A DNA stretch of 64,000 nucleotides from Promethearchaeota archaeon (GTDB taxonomy: Archaea; Asgardarchaeota; Lokiarchaeia; Sigyniarchaeales; SOKP01). A program made the translations under genes and the position numbers. This document shows, piece by piece, positions 37,102-44,826 of this stretch (within the stretch, counting starts at the first letter, position 1; every line of letters begins with the position of its first letter). Location: the NCBI GenBank assembly GCA_019058365.1, contig JAHPZE010000015.1:33873-97872 (forward strand), written 5' to 3'. The notes below the pieces were generated by a model, which made no database searches, had not been told where the DNA came from, and was given only the letters and a program-made list of their open reading frames with translations.

Positions 37102-37956
37102 CTAGAGATAATCAAATAAAAATTCTAAACTTGGCAAATCAAAAGGTTTTAAAATATAACCATCTGCCATTGTTTCTTCCATTTTTTTCTCTATTTTAGG
37201 AAGTGGTACAGCGGTTAAGTAGAAAACGGGCGTTTCTTTTAGACTCATATGAGATTTTATTTCCTTACAAATATCATATCCACTAACATCTGGTAAAATA
37301 ATATCTAACAATATTAATTTTGGTCTTGTCACATATAATTCTTCAATTCCTTTAGATCCTGTAAGAACTCCTTTAAAGGAATACCCTTTACTTTCAAAAT
37401 AATTCTTTAATAAAAGGATCGTAGATAAATCATCTTCTATAAGCAAAATATCATATTGGGAAGGTTTTTCTTTTCTCTCTTCTAATTTAGTTACAAATTT
37501 ACTCTCCAATTGCTGTGTTTCATTTAATACATTATTTATAATTGATTTAATATCATCGTTTATCTCATTTTTATGTTTTTCAAGTAATAATTGAGAAAAT
37601 CCTTTAATAGTAGTCAATTTTCCTTTTACTTCATGAACTAAGTCTGAATCATTGGCAATTCCTAGGTGTGTAAGTATTTTTCCACCAAATTTTGTTTTTT
37701 CATTTATAAAATAATTAACACTTTCTCTTATTAATTTAGAAAATGAAGAAAATTTATGTGTATCCATAAATTCTTCCCATTTTTTTTCAGTTTCAGTTGA
37801 TACATAAACGGAAATTCTTTTTTTATCAGCATAATAATCTTTTTCACCTTCTTTCCATCTTAGGAATCCCTTAGTGGTTTTTCCCTGCCAAATTGCTTGC
37901 TTTCCCGTCTCTTGCTCAAATTGTACCATTTCCTTAGTTTTTTGATCACTATTCAA
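37102..37956 (-). CDS. RHH-DHp-receiver fusion protein
   Basis: The N-terminal 40 residues hold a motif FEQETGKQAIW...FLRWK of unknown role. Residues about 45-87 fit a ribbon-helix-helix DNA-binding domain (strand KRISVYVS, then two helices). Residues about 104-152 match a HisKA helical hairpin: VHEVKGKLTTIKGF, with His108 aligned to the phospho-acceptor His of SHELRTPLxxIxGF. Residues 168-284 are a receiver with Asp175/176, phospho-acceptor Asp218 in LILLDIILP, and LKPFD. There is no HATPase domain, so it cannot phosphorylate itself. It looks like a phosphorelay DNA-binding protein combining a His and an Asp relay site. It is convergent with the 1931-aa kinase gene. Confidence 0.82.
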   Translation of the reverse strand: MNSDQKTKEMVQFEQETGKQAIWQGKTTKGFLRWKEGEKDYYADKKRISVYVSTETEKKWEEFMDTHKFSSFSKLIRESVNYFINEKTKFGGKILTHLGIANDSDLVHEVKGKLTTIKGFSQLLLEKHKNEINDDIKSIINNVLNETQQLESKFVTKLEERKEKPSQYDILLIEDDLSTILLLKNYFESKGYSFKGVLTGSKGIEELYVTRPKLILLDIILPDVSGYDICKEIKSHMSLKETPVFYLTAVPLPKIEKKMEETMADGYILKPFDLPSLEFLFDYL

Positions 37957-38158
37957 TATGAACTTCCACCTTTGATTAAAATATTATAAATTTTTTTTTA
38001 TTCTATTCTTTAATTGATTTTTACATTTACTAATATTTAAAATTGATTAAGTGAATCTTAGGAATAATAAATATCAAATCTCTGATTGTAAGAAACTTCA
38101 ATATATTTTTTAATATGAGATATATATCTTGTATAGCTATTTAAAACAATAAACTTAA

Positions 38159-39652
38159 TCATAAGTCAAAACGATTGACTAAACCTCGCTTCAAGAACAT
38201 TTCTTTTAATTCTGAAAGAACGTCTCCTCTAGGTGAAGTTGATCTAATATTGCCACTTATTGAGATTTTTGGAGGTGGGGGTGGAGGTTTAAGCGAATCT
38301 AAGCTAATTTCTTCCTGTTTCATTGGTGGTGCATTCGGTGGAGTAGAGGATATCTTTGGTAATTGAGTTTTTGATTTTAGAAAAGGTTTAGTTTTTTCTA
38401 ATTTCTCAGTTGTGAGTTTTCCATCTTTAACTAGTTCTTTTTCTTGTAATTTTAAAGATGGATGTGTTGGCAGTGGCTTTGGAGGTCCTGAGCCTTTTTT
38501 ATATTTTTTTTTCTTTTGACTCTCATTAAATTTAGCCTTTTTCTTACCTTTTTTAACACTTTCACTAGATTTTGAGATAGGTGAGATAGAATCATTTTTT
38601 ACTTTTTCAAAAGGAACTGAAAAAAGAGATTGTGATAGATCTGATGGATTCAATCTAAGTATAGCCCTTTTAATTTCTGAAAGTTCAGATACGAATTTAT
38701 CCATTAGTTTCAGATTGAGATCTAAAATCTTCTGAAATTTTTCGTCAATATCAGGTATCACAATCTCTTTACCTTTCTCCTCTTTTTCCTTTGAAAAAAT
38801 ATTTTTAATACTCTTAACTATCTCTGGTTTATTAGAATAATAATTATAAATACTTGTGGGAATAATCTCAAAATTCCAAGGATTTTCAGATTTTTTAAAA
38901 ATCTCCGAGATTTTATCTGCAAGGTATTCAAGTTTAATTTGAAAATCTGGATCTTCTCTGATATCAAAATCTGCCTTATTCAATAAAATTACAATAAAAG
39001 GATTTTCCTTTAAGAATTCGAGAATATCTGTTATATCTTTTAGATATTTTACCGCATTTAAATATCTAACATCATCTTGGGAATCAATAACAAAAATTAT
39101 AATATCCACTTGGATGAAAAATTGTTCTGGAGAGGCAAGATATTCATCTATATGATCTTTTTGACCACCTAGATCCCAGAGAATCAAATCTAATTTATCA
39201 GATTGATATTCTTCTATGTTTGCCCCAATTGTAGGTTCTAAATTAGCTATGTCATTATAATTATAATCTTTAATTAATCTATTTATTAAAGATGTTTTCC
39301 CAGCGAAATCTAAACCTGCAACGACAATTTTCAATTTAGGTTTTTTTAAATATAATTTTCTTTTACTCCATGCATTTGAAATTAAGGTTGAAGCAATTAG
39401 AGCATTCTTTAAAGTAGTTCTATTAATAGAATATTTTTCAATCAGATTTTCAAATCCATAATTTTCTAATTTAGCGAGATCGCGTAAATTTGTGATATCA
39501 ATTTTTCTAAATTTCTCAATCTCTTCTTTTTTTATTCCCTTTAATTTACTTATTTCTAAACCTAATACATCTTTCAGGGAGGTAGGATAATAATCTAAAT
39601 CTAAAAATCGATCAGAGAAATATTTAATAACCCTTTTTGCTGACTCTGACAT
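38159..39652 (-). CDS. HhH-Arf-like GTPase with proline-rich C-terminus
   Basis: Residues about 20-95 form a helix-hairpin-helix region of the Rad51-N/HhH type (LKGIKKEEIEKFRKIDITNLRDLA pattern). Residues 105-290 are an Arf-like GTPase: G1 GLDFAGKT (113-120), G3 WDLGGQ (159-164), and G4 NKAD near 225. From about 330 on the chain is disordered and rich in Lys, Ser and Pro, with KPLPTHP and a run of six prolines (LKPPPPPPK). It ends in a conserved-looking amphipathic helix (PRGDVLSELKEMFLKRG). Polyproline followed by this helix resembles WASP-type profilin/actin-binding tails, but that is speculative. Gene neighbours are a longin/DHp protein (divergent) and kinases. Confidence 0.82.
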   Translation of the reverse strand: MSESAKRVIKYFSDRFLDLDYYPTSLKDVLGLEISKLKGIKKEEIEKFRKIDITNLRDLAKLENYGFENLIEKYSINRTTLKNALIASTLISNAWSKRKLYLKKPKLKIVVAGLDFAGKTSLINRLIKDYNYNDIANLEPTIGANIEEYQSDKLDLILWDLGGQKDHIDEYLASPEQFFIQVDIIIFVIDSQDDVRYLNAVKYLKDITDILEFLKENPFIVILLNKADFDIREDPDFQIKLEYLADKISEIFKKSENPWNFEIIPTSIYNYYSNKPEIVKSIKNIFSKEKEEKGKEIVIPDIDEKFQKILDLNLKLMDKFVSELSEIKRAILRLNPSDLSQSLFSVPFEKVKNDSISPISKSSESVKKGKKKAKFNESQKKKKYKKGSGPPKPLPTHPSLKLQEKELVKDGKLTTEKLEKTKPFLKSKTQLPKISSTPPNAPPMKQEEISLDSLKPPPPPPKISISGNIRSTSPRGDVLSELKEMFLKRGLVNRFDL

Positions 39653-39817
39653 TACATATCATTCTCTTTGTTTTTATAGAAAAATTTACTAAACTTTTCA
39701 CTTTTAGTGTTATTTTTATTTTCAATAGTAAAATAAAAAAATTAATAAATAAATTTTGTTACTATTTTAGCGAAAATGGATCTAATTAGTAAAATTTTAG
39801 AGAATTAATTATAATTA

Positions 39818-39833
39818 TTTAAAATATATATAT
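39818..39833 (+). promoter_or_regulatory. TATA box for the GTPase/kinase cluster
   Basis: TTTAAAATATATATA lies about 50-65 nt before the ATG at 39884. Transcription would start near 39853. An SD (AAAGGAG) lies about 13 nt before the ATG. No clear BRE is visible. Confidence 0.4.
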
Positions 39834-39883
39834 CAAAAAATAGTTTATAATAGACCGAATTAAAAAAAGGAGCGAACTTATAA

Positions 39884-40567
39884 ATGGTTGAAAGGAAACA
39901 GGTTGAGGATACTGTAGAGAATATAATTTCAGATACTTATAATAGCGTGCAATCAATTTTAGAAAAAAATCCTTTCATAATAATGATTGGGAAATATGAT
40001 CATACGTTAGGACCTAGAACTATATACACATCCGTTAACATTGAATTGGAACAACAATTTATTAGAAATCTTTTAAGAGATGCTTTAAATACTAAAAATA
40101 AATTTGTAATTTTAGATTTCAATTATTTTTATTCCCAAATCTATAAGATTGAAATTGAGGACAATAATGCTCGAGGTAAAAAACAATTATACTCTATCAT
40201 TTTACTTCGTGATATTGAATATCCATTAATTCCTGTTATACATTTTAGAAAAATTGAAATGATGTTTCGTAAAATTGGTGAAGATAGTATTTTATCAGAT
40301 GACAAAAAAGTATTTGAAGTTTTTTTTGAAGAATTAAGCGAGATATATATAAAAAAAAATGAAATTCTCCCATTAGAAAAATTCAATTTGCAAATTCGTA
40401 GTGGACTAAATACAATTCAAGGTTTTTGTGAATTGATATTAGAAGATAAAAAGGAGAAGAAGAATCTATCTGATGAGAATATATTAAATTTTATGGAAAT
40501 GATTCTAGATTCTTGTAAAGATATAATTATATCACTTGAAAAATATTTAAAAAATTCCTTAAAATAA
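39884..40567 (+). CDS. Longin-like protein with degenerate HisKA hairpin
   Basis: Residues about 28-155 read as a longin-type domain with the opening strand IIMIGKYDHTLGPRTIY, similar in pattern to longin folds in eukaryotic trafficking and Rag-regulating proteins. Residues 163-225 match a HisKA helical hairpin (IRSGLNTIQGFCELILE followed by a second long helix). In the alignment to SHELRTPLNTIIGF the phospho-acceptor His is replaced by Leu169. The protein therefore combines a GTPase-regulating fold with a kinase-type dimerisation helix that cannot be phosphorylated in the usual way. It starts the plus-strand cluster and is followed 35 bp later by a Rag-like GTPase. An adaptor role between kinases and GTPases is my inference. 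Confidence 0.7.
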   Translation: MVERKQVEDTVENIISDTYNSVQSILEKNPFIIMIGKYDHTLGPRTIYTSVNIELEQQFIRNLLRDALNTKNKFVILDFNYFYSQIYKIEIEDNNARGKKQLYSIILLRDIEYPLIPVIHFRKIEMMFRKIGEDSILSDDKKVFEVFFEELSEIYIKKNEILPLEKFNLQIRSGLNTIQGFCELILEDKKEKKNLSDENILNFMEMILDSCKDIIISLEKYLKNSLK

Positions 40568-40602
40568 ATAGTTTAATTTAACTAGAGATTCAAGTATTAA
40601 AT

Positions 40603-41481
40603 TTGATTAAAAAAAAGATTGTCTTTACCGGCCCACCAGATGTAGGAAAAACAACGATCAAAAAGGTATTTTTTGATCATACTAGTCCAGTTTCACTTTT
40701 AAAGAGCCCCTTACAACCTTCAAGGGGCATTAACTCAAGAGTGTATTCAACATTCAATTCTCATTTAGGAATTTTTGATTTAGCAGGCCAAGAGAACAAG
40801 AATTGGTTTTCTAATAAAAGTAAAGATGTATTTACTGAAAGTAATATCATAATTTGTGTTTTTGACATCAGAAATACATTGGAATCAATAATTCAATTCT
40901 TAATGGGGGTATACAAATTGAAAAAAGAACTACATCTACATTCGTGTGAGATCGTTGCATTTTTACACAAAATAGATCTGAGAAGTAATCCCTATGTTAA
41001 TCAAAAATTAAAAATCATTCAAGATTTTATAACAATTCAACATCCACATGGGAAGAATTTTAAAATATATAAGACATCACTTACAATTAATTATTTTTAT
41101 AACACTTATTATATAATTTCGGAAATTTTAGACTTAATTTACCAAAGAAATCTCAGTTCTGTTGATGATCAAGAATTTCAAAAATTGAAAAAAGAATTAT
41201 CTATTATCTTTAATTTGAAAATCAATCTTAGATATAATATAACGGATCTAGTTCATAAATTTAATTTCAATTCTGAAGATTTAAAAAATCATATAAAAAG
41301 ACTAGAAAAATTAGGATTTATTAAGATTTTTGATAAATACCAATTCTTTAAATTAACTGATAGCGCAAATTATTTTAAAGTTGGATTAGAAAAGGAATTT
41401 ACTATTATAGATGAAACACATTTCAATAAAAGAATTGAATTATTTCATATTTTCCTTTGTTTTAAGGAAAAAGAGGTATGA
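40603..41481 (+). CDS. Rag-like GTPase with C-terminal winged helix (copy 1)
   Basis: The G domain covers residues 1-185: G1 GPPDVGKTT (10-18), switch I PSRGI near 40, G3 DLAGQE (59-64), and Rag-type G4 HKID near 127. Residues about 195-275 form a winged helix (a long helix, then ITDLVHKFNFNSEDLKNHIKRLEKLGFIK, then a wing) in place of the Roadblock domain of Rag proteins. The same architecture occurs at 52435-53313 and, extended, at 48292-49815. The start is TTG at 40603; no ATG is available before the P-loop. It lies 35 bp after the longin/DHp gene. The winged helix could bind DNA or protein; which one cannot be told here. Confidence 0.82.
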   Translation: MIKKKIVFTGPPDVGKTTIKKVFFDHTSPVSLLKSPLQPSRGINSRVYSTFNSHLGIFDLAGQENKNWFSNKSKDVFTESNIIICVFDIRNTLESIIQFLMGVYKLKKELHLHSCEIVAFLHKIDLRSNPYVNQKLKIIQDFITIQHPHGKNFKIYKTSLTINYFYNTYYIISEILDLIYQRNLSSVDDQEFQKLKKELSIIFNLKINLRYNITDLVHKFNFNSEDLKNHIKRLEKLGFIKIFDKYQFFKLTDSANYFKVGLEKEFTIIDETHFNKRIELFHIFLCFKEKEV

Positions 41482-41564
41482 ATTATTAGCTAACCACAGG
41501 ATTAATAATCTTCGAAAATATTGAATATAGATTTTAATAAAGAAATGTTTGTAATGATTATGAG

Positions 41565-44500
41565 ATGAGGCAAGAATTAAATTATAAGGTCCATGACGTA
41601 AGGGAAAGATTTAAAGATATATTTGATTATTCTTTAGATTTAATTTATGCTCATGATCTAAGGGGAAATTTTCTCGATGCTAATGATCTCGCTTTAGCTA
41701 CTCTTGGTTTTACGAGAGAAGAAATTCCAAATATTTCATTAAGTAAATTAATAGATAACAATCAATTAGAAAAAGTATTTAATGTTTTAAAAGAATTAAA
41801 AGAATTTGGGAGACAAAAAGAACCAAGTGAATATAAATTAAAGGATAGATATGGAAATACGATATATCTTGAAACGTATGGAATTCCATTAAAAACAAAT
41901 GGTCAAATTTTTGGTATATTAGGTATAGCGAAAGATATTACTACTAAAAAAAAAACAGAATTACAATTAAAACAAGCTAAACAAGATTTAGAACAAATAA
42001 ATCTTGAATTGGAGAATAAAGTAAGAAAAAAGACTCAAAAATTAGAAAAATCTGTACAAAATTTAAAATTTTCTGAGGAAAAATATCGTAATTTGATTGA
42101 AACGTCAACGATGGGCTTTTTAGAAATTAATTTAGAGAGCGGACAAGTAGAGTATATAAATCCTAAATTTTTGGAGATTATTGGTTATGAAAGACAAGAG
42201 CTAGAAAATGAAACATTTTTTTATAAGATTCTTTATCCAGAGGATTTTAGAGCCCTTACAAAAAGTCATGACAATCGAAAAACTGAATTTAGAATTATGT
42301 CTAAAGATAAAGAAATCAAATGGTTATCAGGAACAAGAACATTTCAATATGATTCAATAGGTCAACCGAAAAAATTAGAATTATGGGTCCAAGAAATAAC
42401 TGAAAATAAAATAATGGAGCAAAAATTACGTGATTCAGAACTAAATTTTAGAACCATTACTGAACAATCATTAATCGGAATACAGATCTTACAAGAGAAT
42501 AGGACGAAATATATTAATCAGCAGTGGTCGGAAATTAGCGGTTATTCTGTTGAAGAAATATTGAAATGGAATTTGGAGGAGCATCTTAAATTTATTCATC
42601 CTGATGATAGGGAATTAGTAAGACAACAATTAACAAAAAAGCAAAAAGGAGATCATGACGTTTTAAATCATTATCAAGTAAAATGTATTAAAAAATCTGG
42701 TGAAACTATTTGGGTAGAGATCTTTGCTACATCGATTACATACAATGGAAAATTTGCGGATCTAGCCATGATAATTGATATTACCGAAGCTAAACTTACA
42801 CAGCAAAAATTGAAAGAATCTGAAGAAAAGTTTAAGGTAATTGCTGAACAATCACCGATGGAATTAATTATTATTCAGGATAATAAAGTTAAATATGCTA
42901 ATCCACAATCAGCTAATATAACTGGCATTCCTGTTAGTGAAATATCTAAATGGAATATTAAAAGAATTTTTGAAAATATTCATCCTGATGACTTAAATCT
43001 ATTTAGAGAAAATGTTAGAAAGACTCTTAATAATTCTCCTGATGCTTTGAAACATCTTGAATATCGTGTAATTAATGATACAGGAGAAATATTATGGGTT
43101 GCTAGCCATGGCATGCAAATCCATTTTGAGGGAAAACCAGCACATGTAATTGCATCTATAGATATTACTAACCGTAAAACTCTCGAACACCAATTAAAAG
43201 AGTCTGAAGAAAAATATCGTCTTATCATAGAGTCAATATCAGACCCACTCCATGTGGTTAATACTGATTTAAAGATTATTTATCTAAATCCTGCATTTAC
43301 TAATTGGTTAAAAGCCTTAGGACTAAATCATGAAGTTATTGGAAAAAATCCTACTGAAGCTTTTCCATTCATCGAAAAGAATGTGATTAAGGAATATCAA
43401 GAAATTTTTAAATCAAAAAAAGAACTTTTTCTTGAAAGCTATAGCGTATTGAATAATAAACGGATATTCACAGAAACCAAGAAAATTCCCGTTCTAAACG
43501 AGGGGAAAGTTATTCAGATAATCACAATTGTAAGGGACGTGTCGGAACGTAAAGAAATCGATTTAAAATTAAGAGAATCAGAAGAAAAATATAGAAGTAT
43601 TCTCGAAAACATTAATGAAGGATATTTTGAGGTTGATCTTAAAGGTAATTTCACGTTTTTTAATAATGCATTGTGTTTAAATACAGGTTATTCAAGAGAA
43701 GAATTATTAAATAAGAGTTATAGCAAATTATTTGATGATAAAAGAGCAAAAGAAGTTTATCGTATGTACCATGAATTATACCAAAGAGGAAAAGGTTCTA
43801 TCTTATTTGATTATCAAGTAATAAGAAAAGATGGAAGTAAGTTCTATCACGAATCCTCTACTTATTTGAGAAATGACTCTAATGGAAACATTATTGGTTT
43901 TAAAGGTTTTATTAGGGATATTAGTGAAAAAAAGAAAATAGATAATTTAAAAGAGAGGTTTAGTCAAGAATTAGAAAAAGAAGTGGAATTAAAAACCAAA
44001 GAATTAAAAGTTGCCTTTAATCAACAAAGATTATATTTAGACAAAATCTTAAAAGCTTCCCACTTTCAAACAGAATTTATGGCCAGAATTTCTCATGAAT
44101 TAAGAACCCCCTTAAATGCTATAATTGGATTTACTGATTTACTTCTTGAGGGAGTTTATGGTCAATTAAATGCAGAACAATTAGAATTTGTTAAAGATAT
44201 TGAAGAATCATCAAAAGATTTACTGGATATGATATCAAATATCCTAGATATATCTAAAATTGAATCCGGTCAAGTCATCCTAAAAATTGAAAAAACAGAA
44301 ATATATGATATTATACAACAGGTGATTTCAGCTTTAAATCCATTATATAATGAAAAAGATTTAAAATTTAAATTAAAAGGTTTAAATAAAAATCAAGTAA
44401 TAATTATTGACCGAATTAAATTCAAGCAAATCATTTTTAATCTATTAAGTAATGCTATAAAATTTACTGAAAAAGGAACTATCTTAGTTGAATTTCTAGA

Positions 44501-44792
44501 TAAAAAGGATAATTGGGAGTTTAATGTAAAAGATACGGGTGTAGGGATAGCAAAGAAAGATTTTAATATAATATTTAAAGAATTTAAAAGAGTGAGAACA
44601 ACTTATGTTAATTCGAAACCAGGTTCAGGTTTAGGATTAGCCTTAACCAAGAGATTAGTTAATCTCCATGGAGGAAATATTAGTTTTATTAGTGAGTTAG
44701 GAAAGGGATCGACGTTTACTTTTTTCATTCCTAAGAATCCAGAAACTCTTAGTAACACTATCAATGTAAGTGAATTCTTAGATCTTTTATGA
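41565..44792 (+). CDS. Multi-PAS sensor histidine kinase (1075 aa)
   Basis: Domain order: PAS-1 (13-130), coiled coil (130-175), PAS-2 (178-290), PAS-3 (295-420), PAS-4 (425-550), PAS-5 (553-670), PAS-6 (675-795), coiled coil, HisKA (840-905, ISHELRTPLNAI), and HATPase_c (945-1060, NAIKFT, DTGVGI, GSGLGLAL). PAS-2 to PAS-4 match PAS-3 to PAS-5 of the 1348-aa kinase, the last part with no difference at DNA level. The catalytic half is closest to the kinase encoded directly downstream, so the gene looks like a hybrid assembled from two kinase lineages. It is soluble, with no membrane helix. It lies 83 bp after a Rag-like GTPase and 34 bp before the next kinase. Confidence 0.92.
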   Translation: MRQELNYKVHDVRERFKDIFDYSLDLIYAHDLRGNFLDANDLALATLGFTREEIPNISLSKLIDNNQLEKVFNVLKELKEFGRQKEPSEYKLKDRYGNTIYLETYGIPLKTNGQIFGILGIAKDITTKKKTELQLKQAKQDLEQINLELENKVRKKTQKLEKSVQNLKFSEEKYRNLIETSTMGFLEINLESGQVEYINPKFLEIIGYERQELENETFFYKILYPEDFRALTKSHDNRKTEFRIMSKDKEIKWLSGTRTFQYDSIGQPKKLELWVQEITENKIMEQKLRDSELNFRTITEQSLIGIQILQENRTKYINQQWSEISGYSVEEILKWNLEEHLKFIHPDDRELVRQQLTKKQKGDHDVLNHYQVKCIKKSGETIWVEIFATSITYNGKFADLAMIIDITEAKLTQQKLKESEEKFKVIAEQSPMELIIIQDNKVKYANPQSANITGIPVSEISKWNIKRIFENIHPDDLNLFRENVRKTLNNSPDALKHLEYRVINDTGEILWVASHGMQIHFEGKPAHVIASIDITNRKTLEHQLKESEEKYRLIIESISDPLHVVNTDLKIIYLNPAFTNWLKALGLNHEVIGKNPTEAFPFIEKNVIKEYQEIFKSKKELFLESYSVLNNKRIFTETKKIPVLNEGKVIQIITIVRDVSERKEIDLKLRESEEKYRSILENINEGYFEVDLKGNFTFFNNALCLNTGYSREELLNKSYSKLFDDKRAKEVYRMYHELYQRGKGSILFDYQVIRKDGSKFYHESSTYLRNDSNGNIIGFKGFIRDISEKKKIDNLKERFSQELEKEVELKTKELKVAFNQQRLYLDKILKASHFQTEFMARISHELRTPLNAIIGFTDLLLEGVYGQLNAEQLEFVKDIEESSKDLLDMISNILDISKIESGQVILKIEKTEIYDIIQQVISALNPLYNEKDLKFKLKGLNKNQVIIIDRIKFKQIIFNLLSNAIKFTEKGTILVEFLDKKDNWEFNVKDTGVGIAKKDFNIIFKEFKRVRTTYVNSKPGSGLGLALTKRLVNLHGGNISFISELGKGSTFTFFIPKNPETLSNTINVSEFLDLL
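42673..43225 (+). repeat. PAS-coding block identical to 28604-29156 (inverted)
   Basis: Plus-strand counterpart of the shared block. The two copies are inverted relative to each other and separated by about 13.5 kb, so recombination between them would flip the segment carrying the 1931-aa kinase gene. Confidence 0.88.
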
Positions 44793-44826
44793 TATAATTT
44801 AAAAATTAAATAGGAAAAACAAAAGT

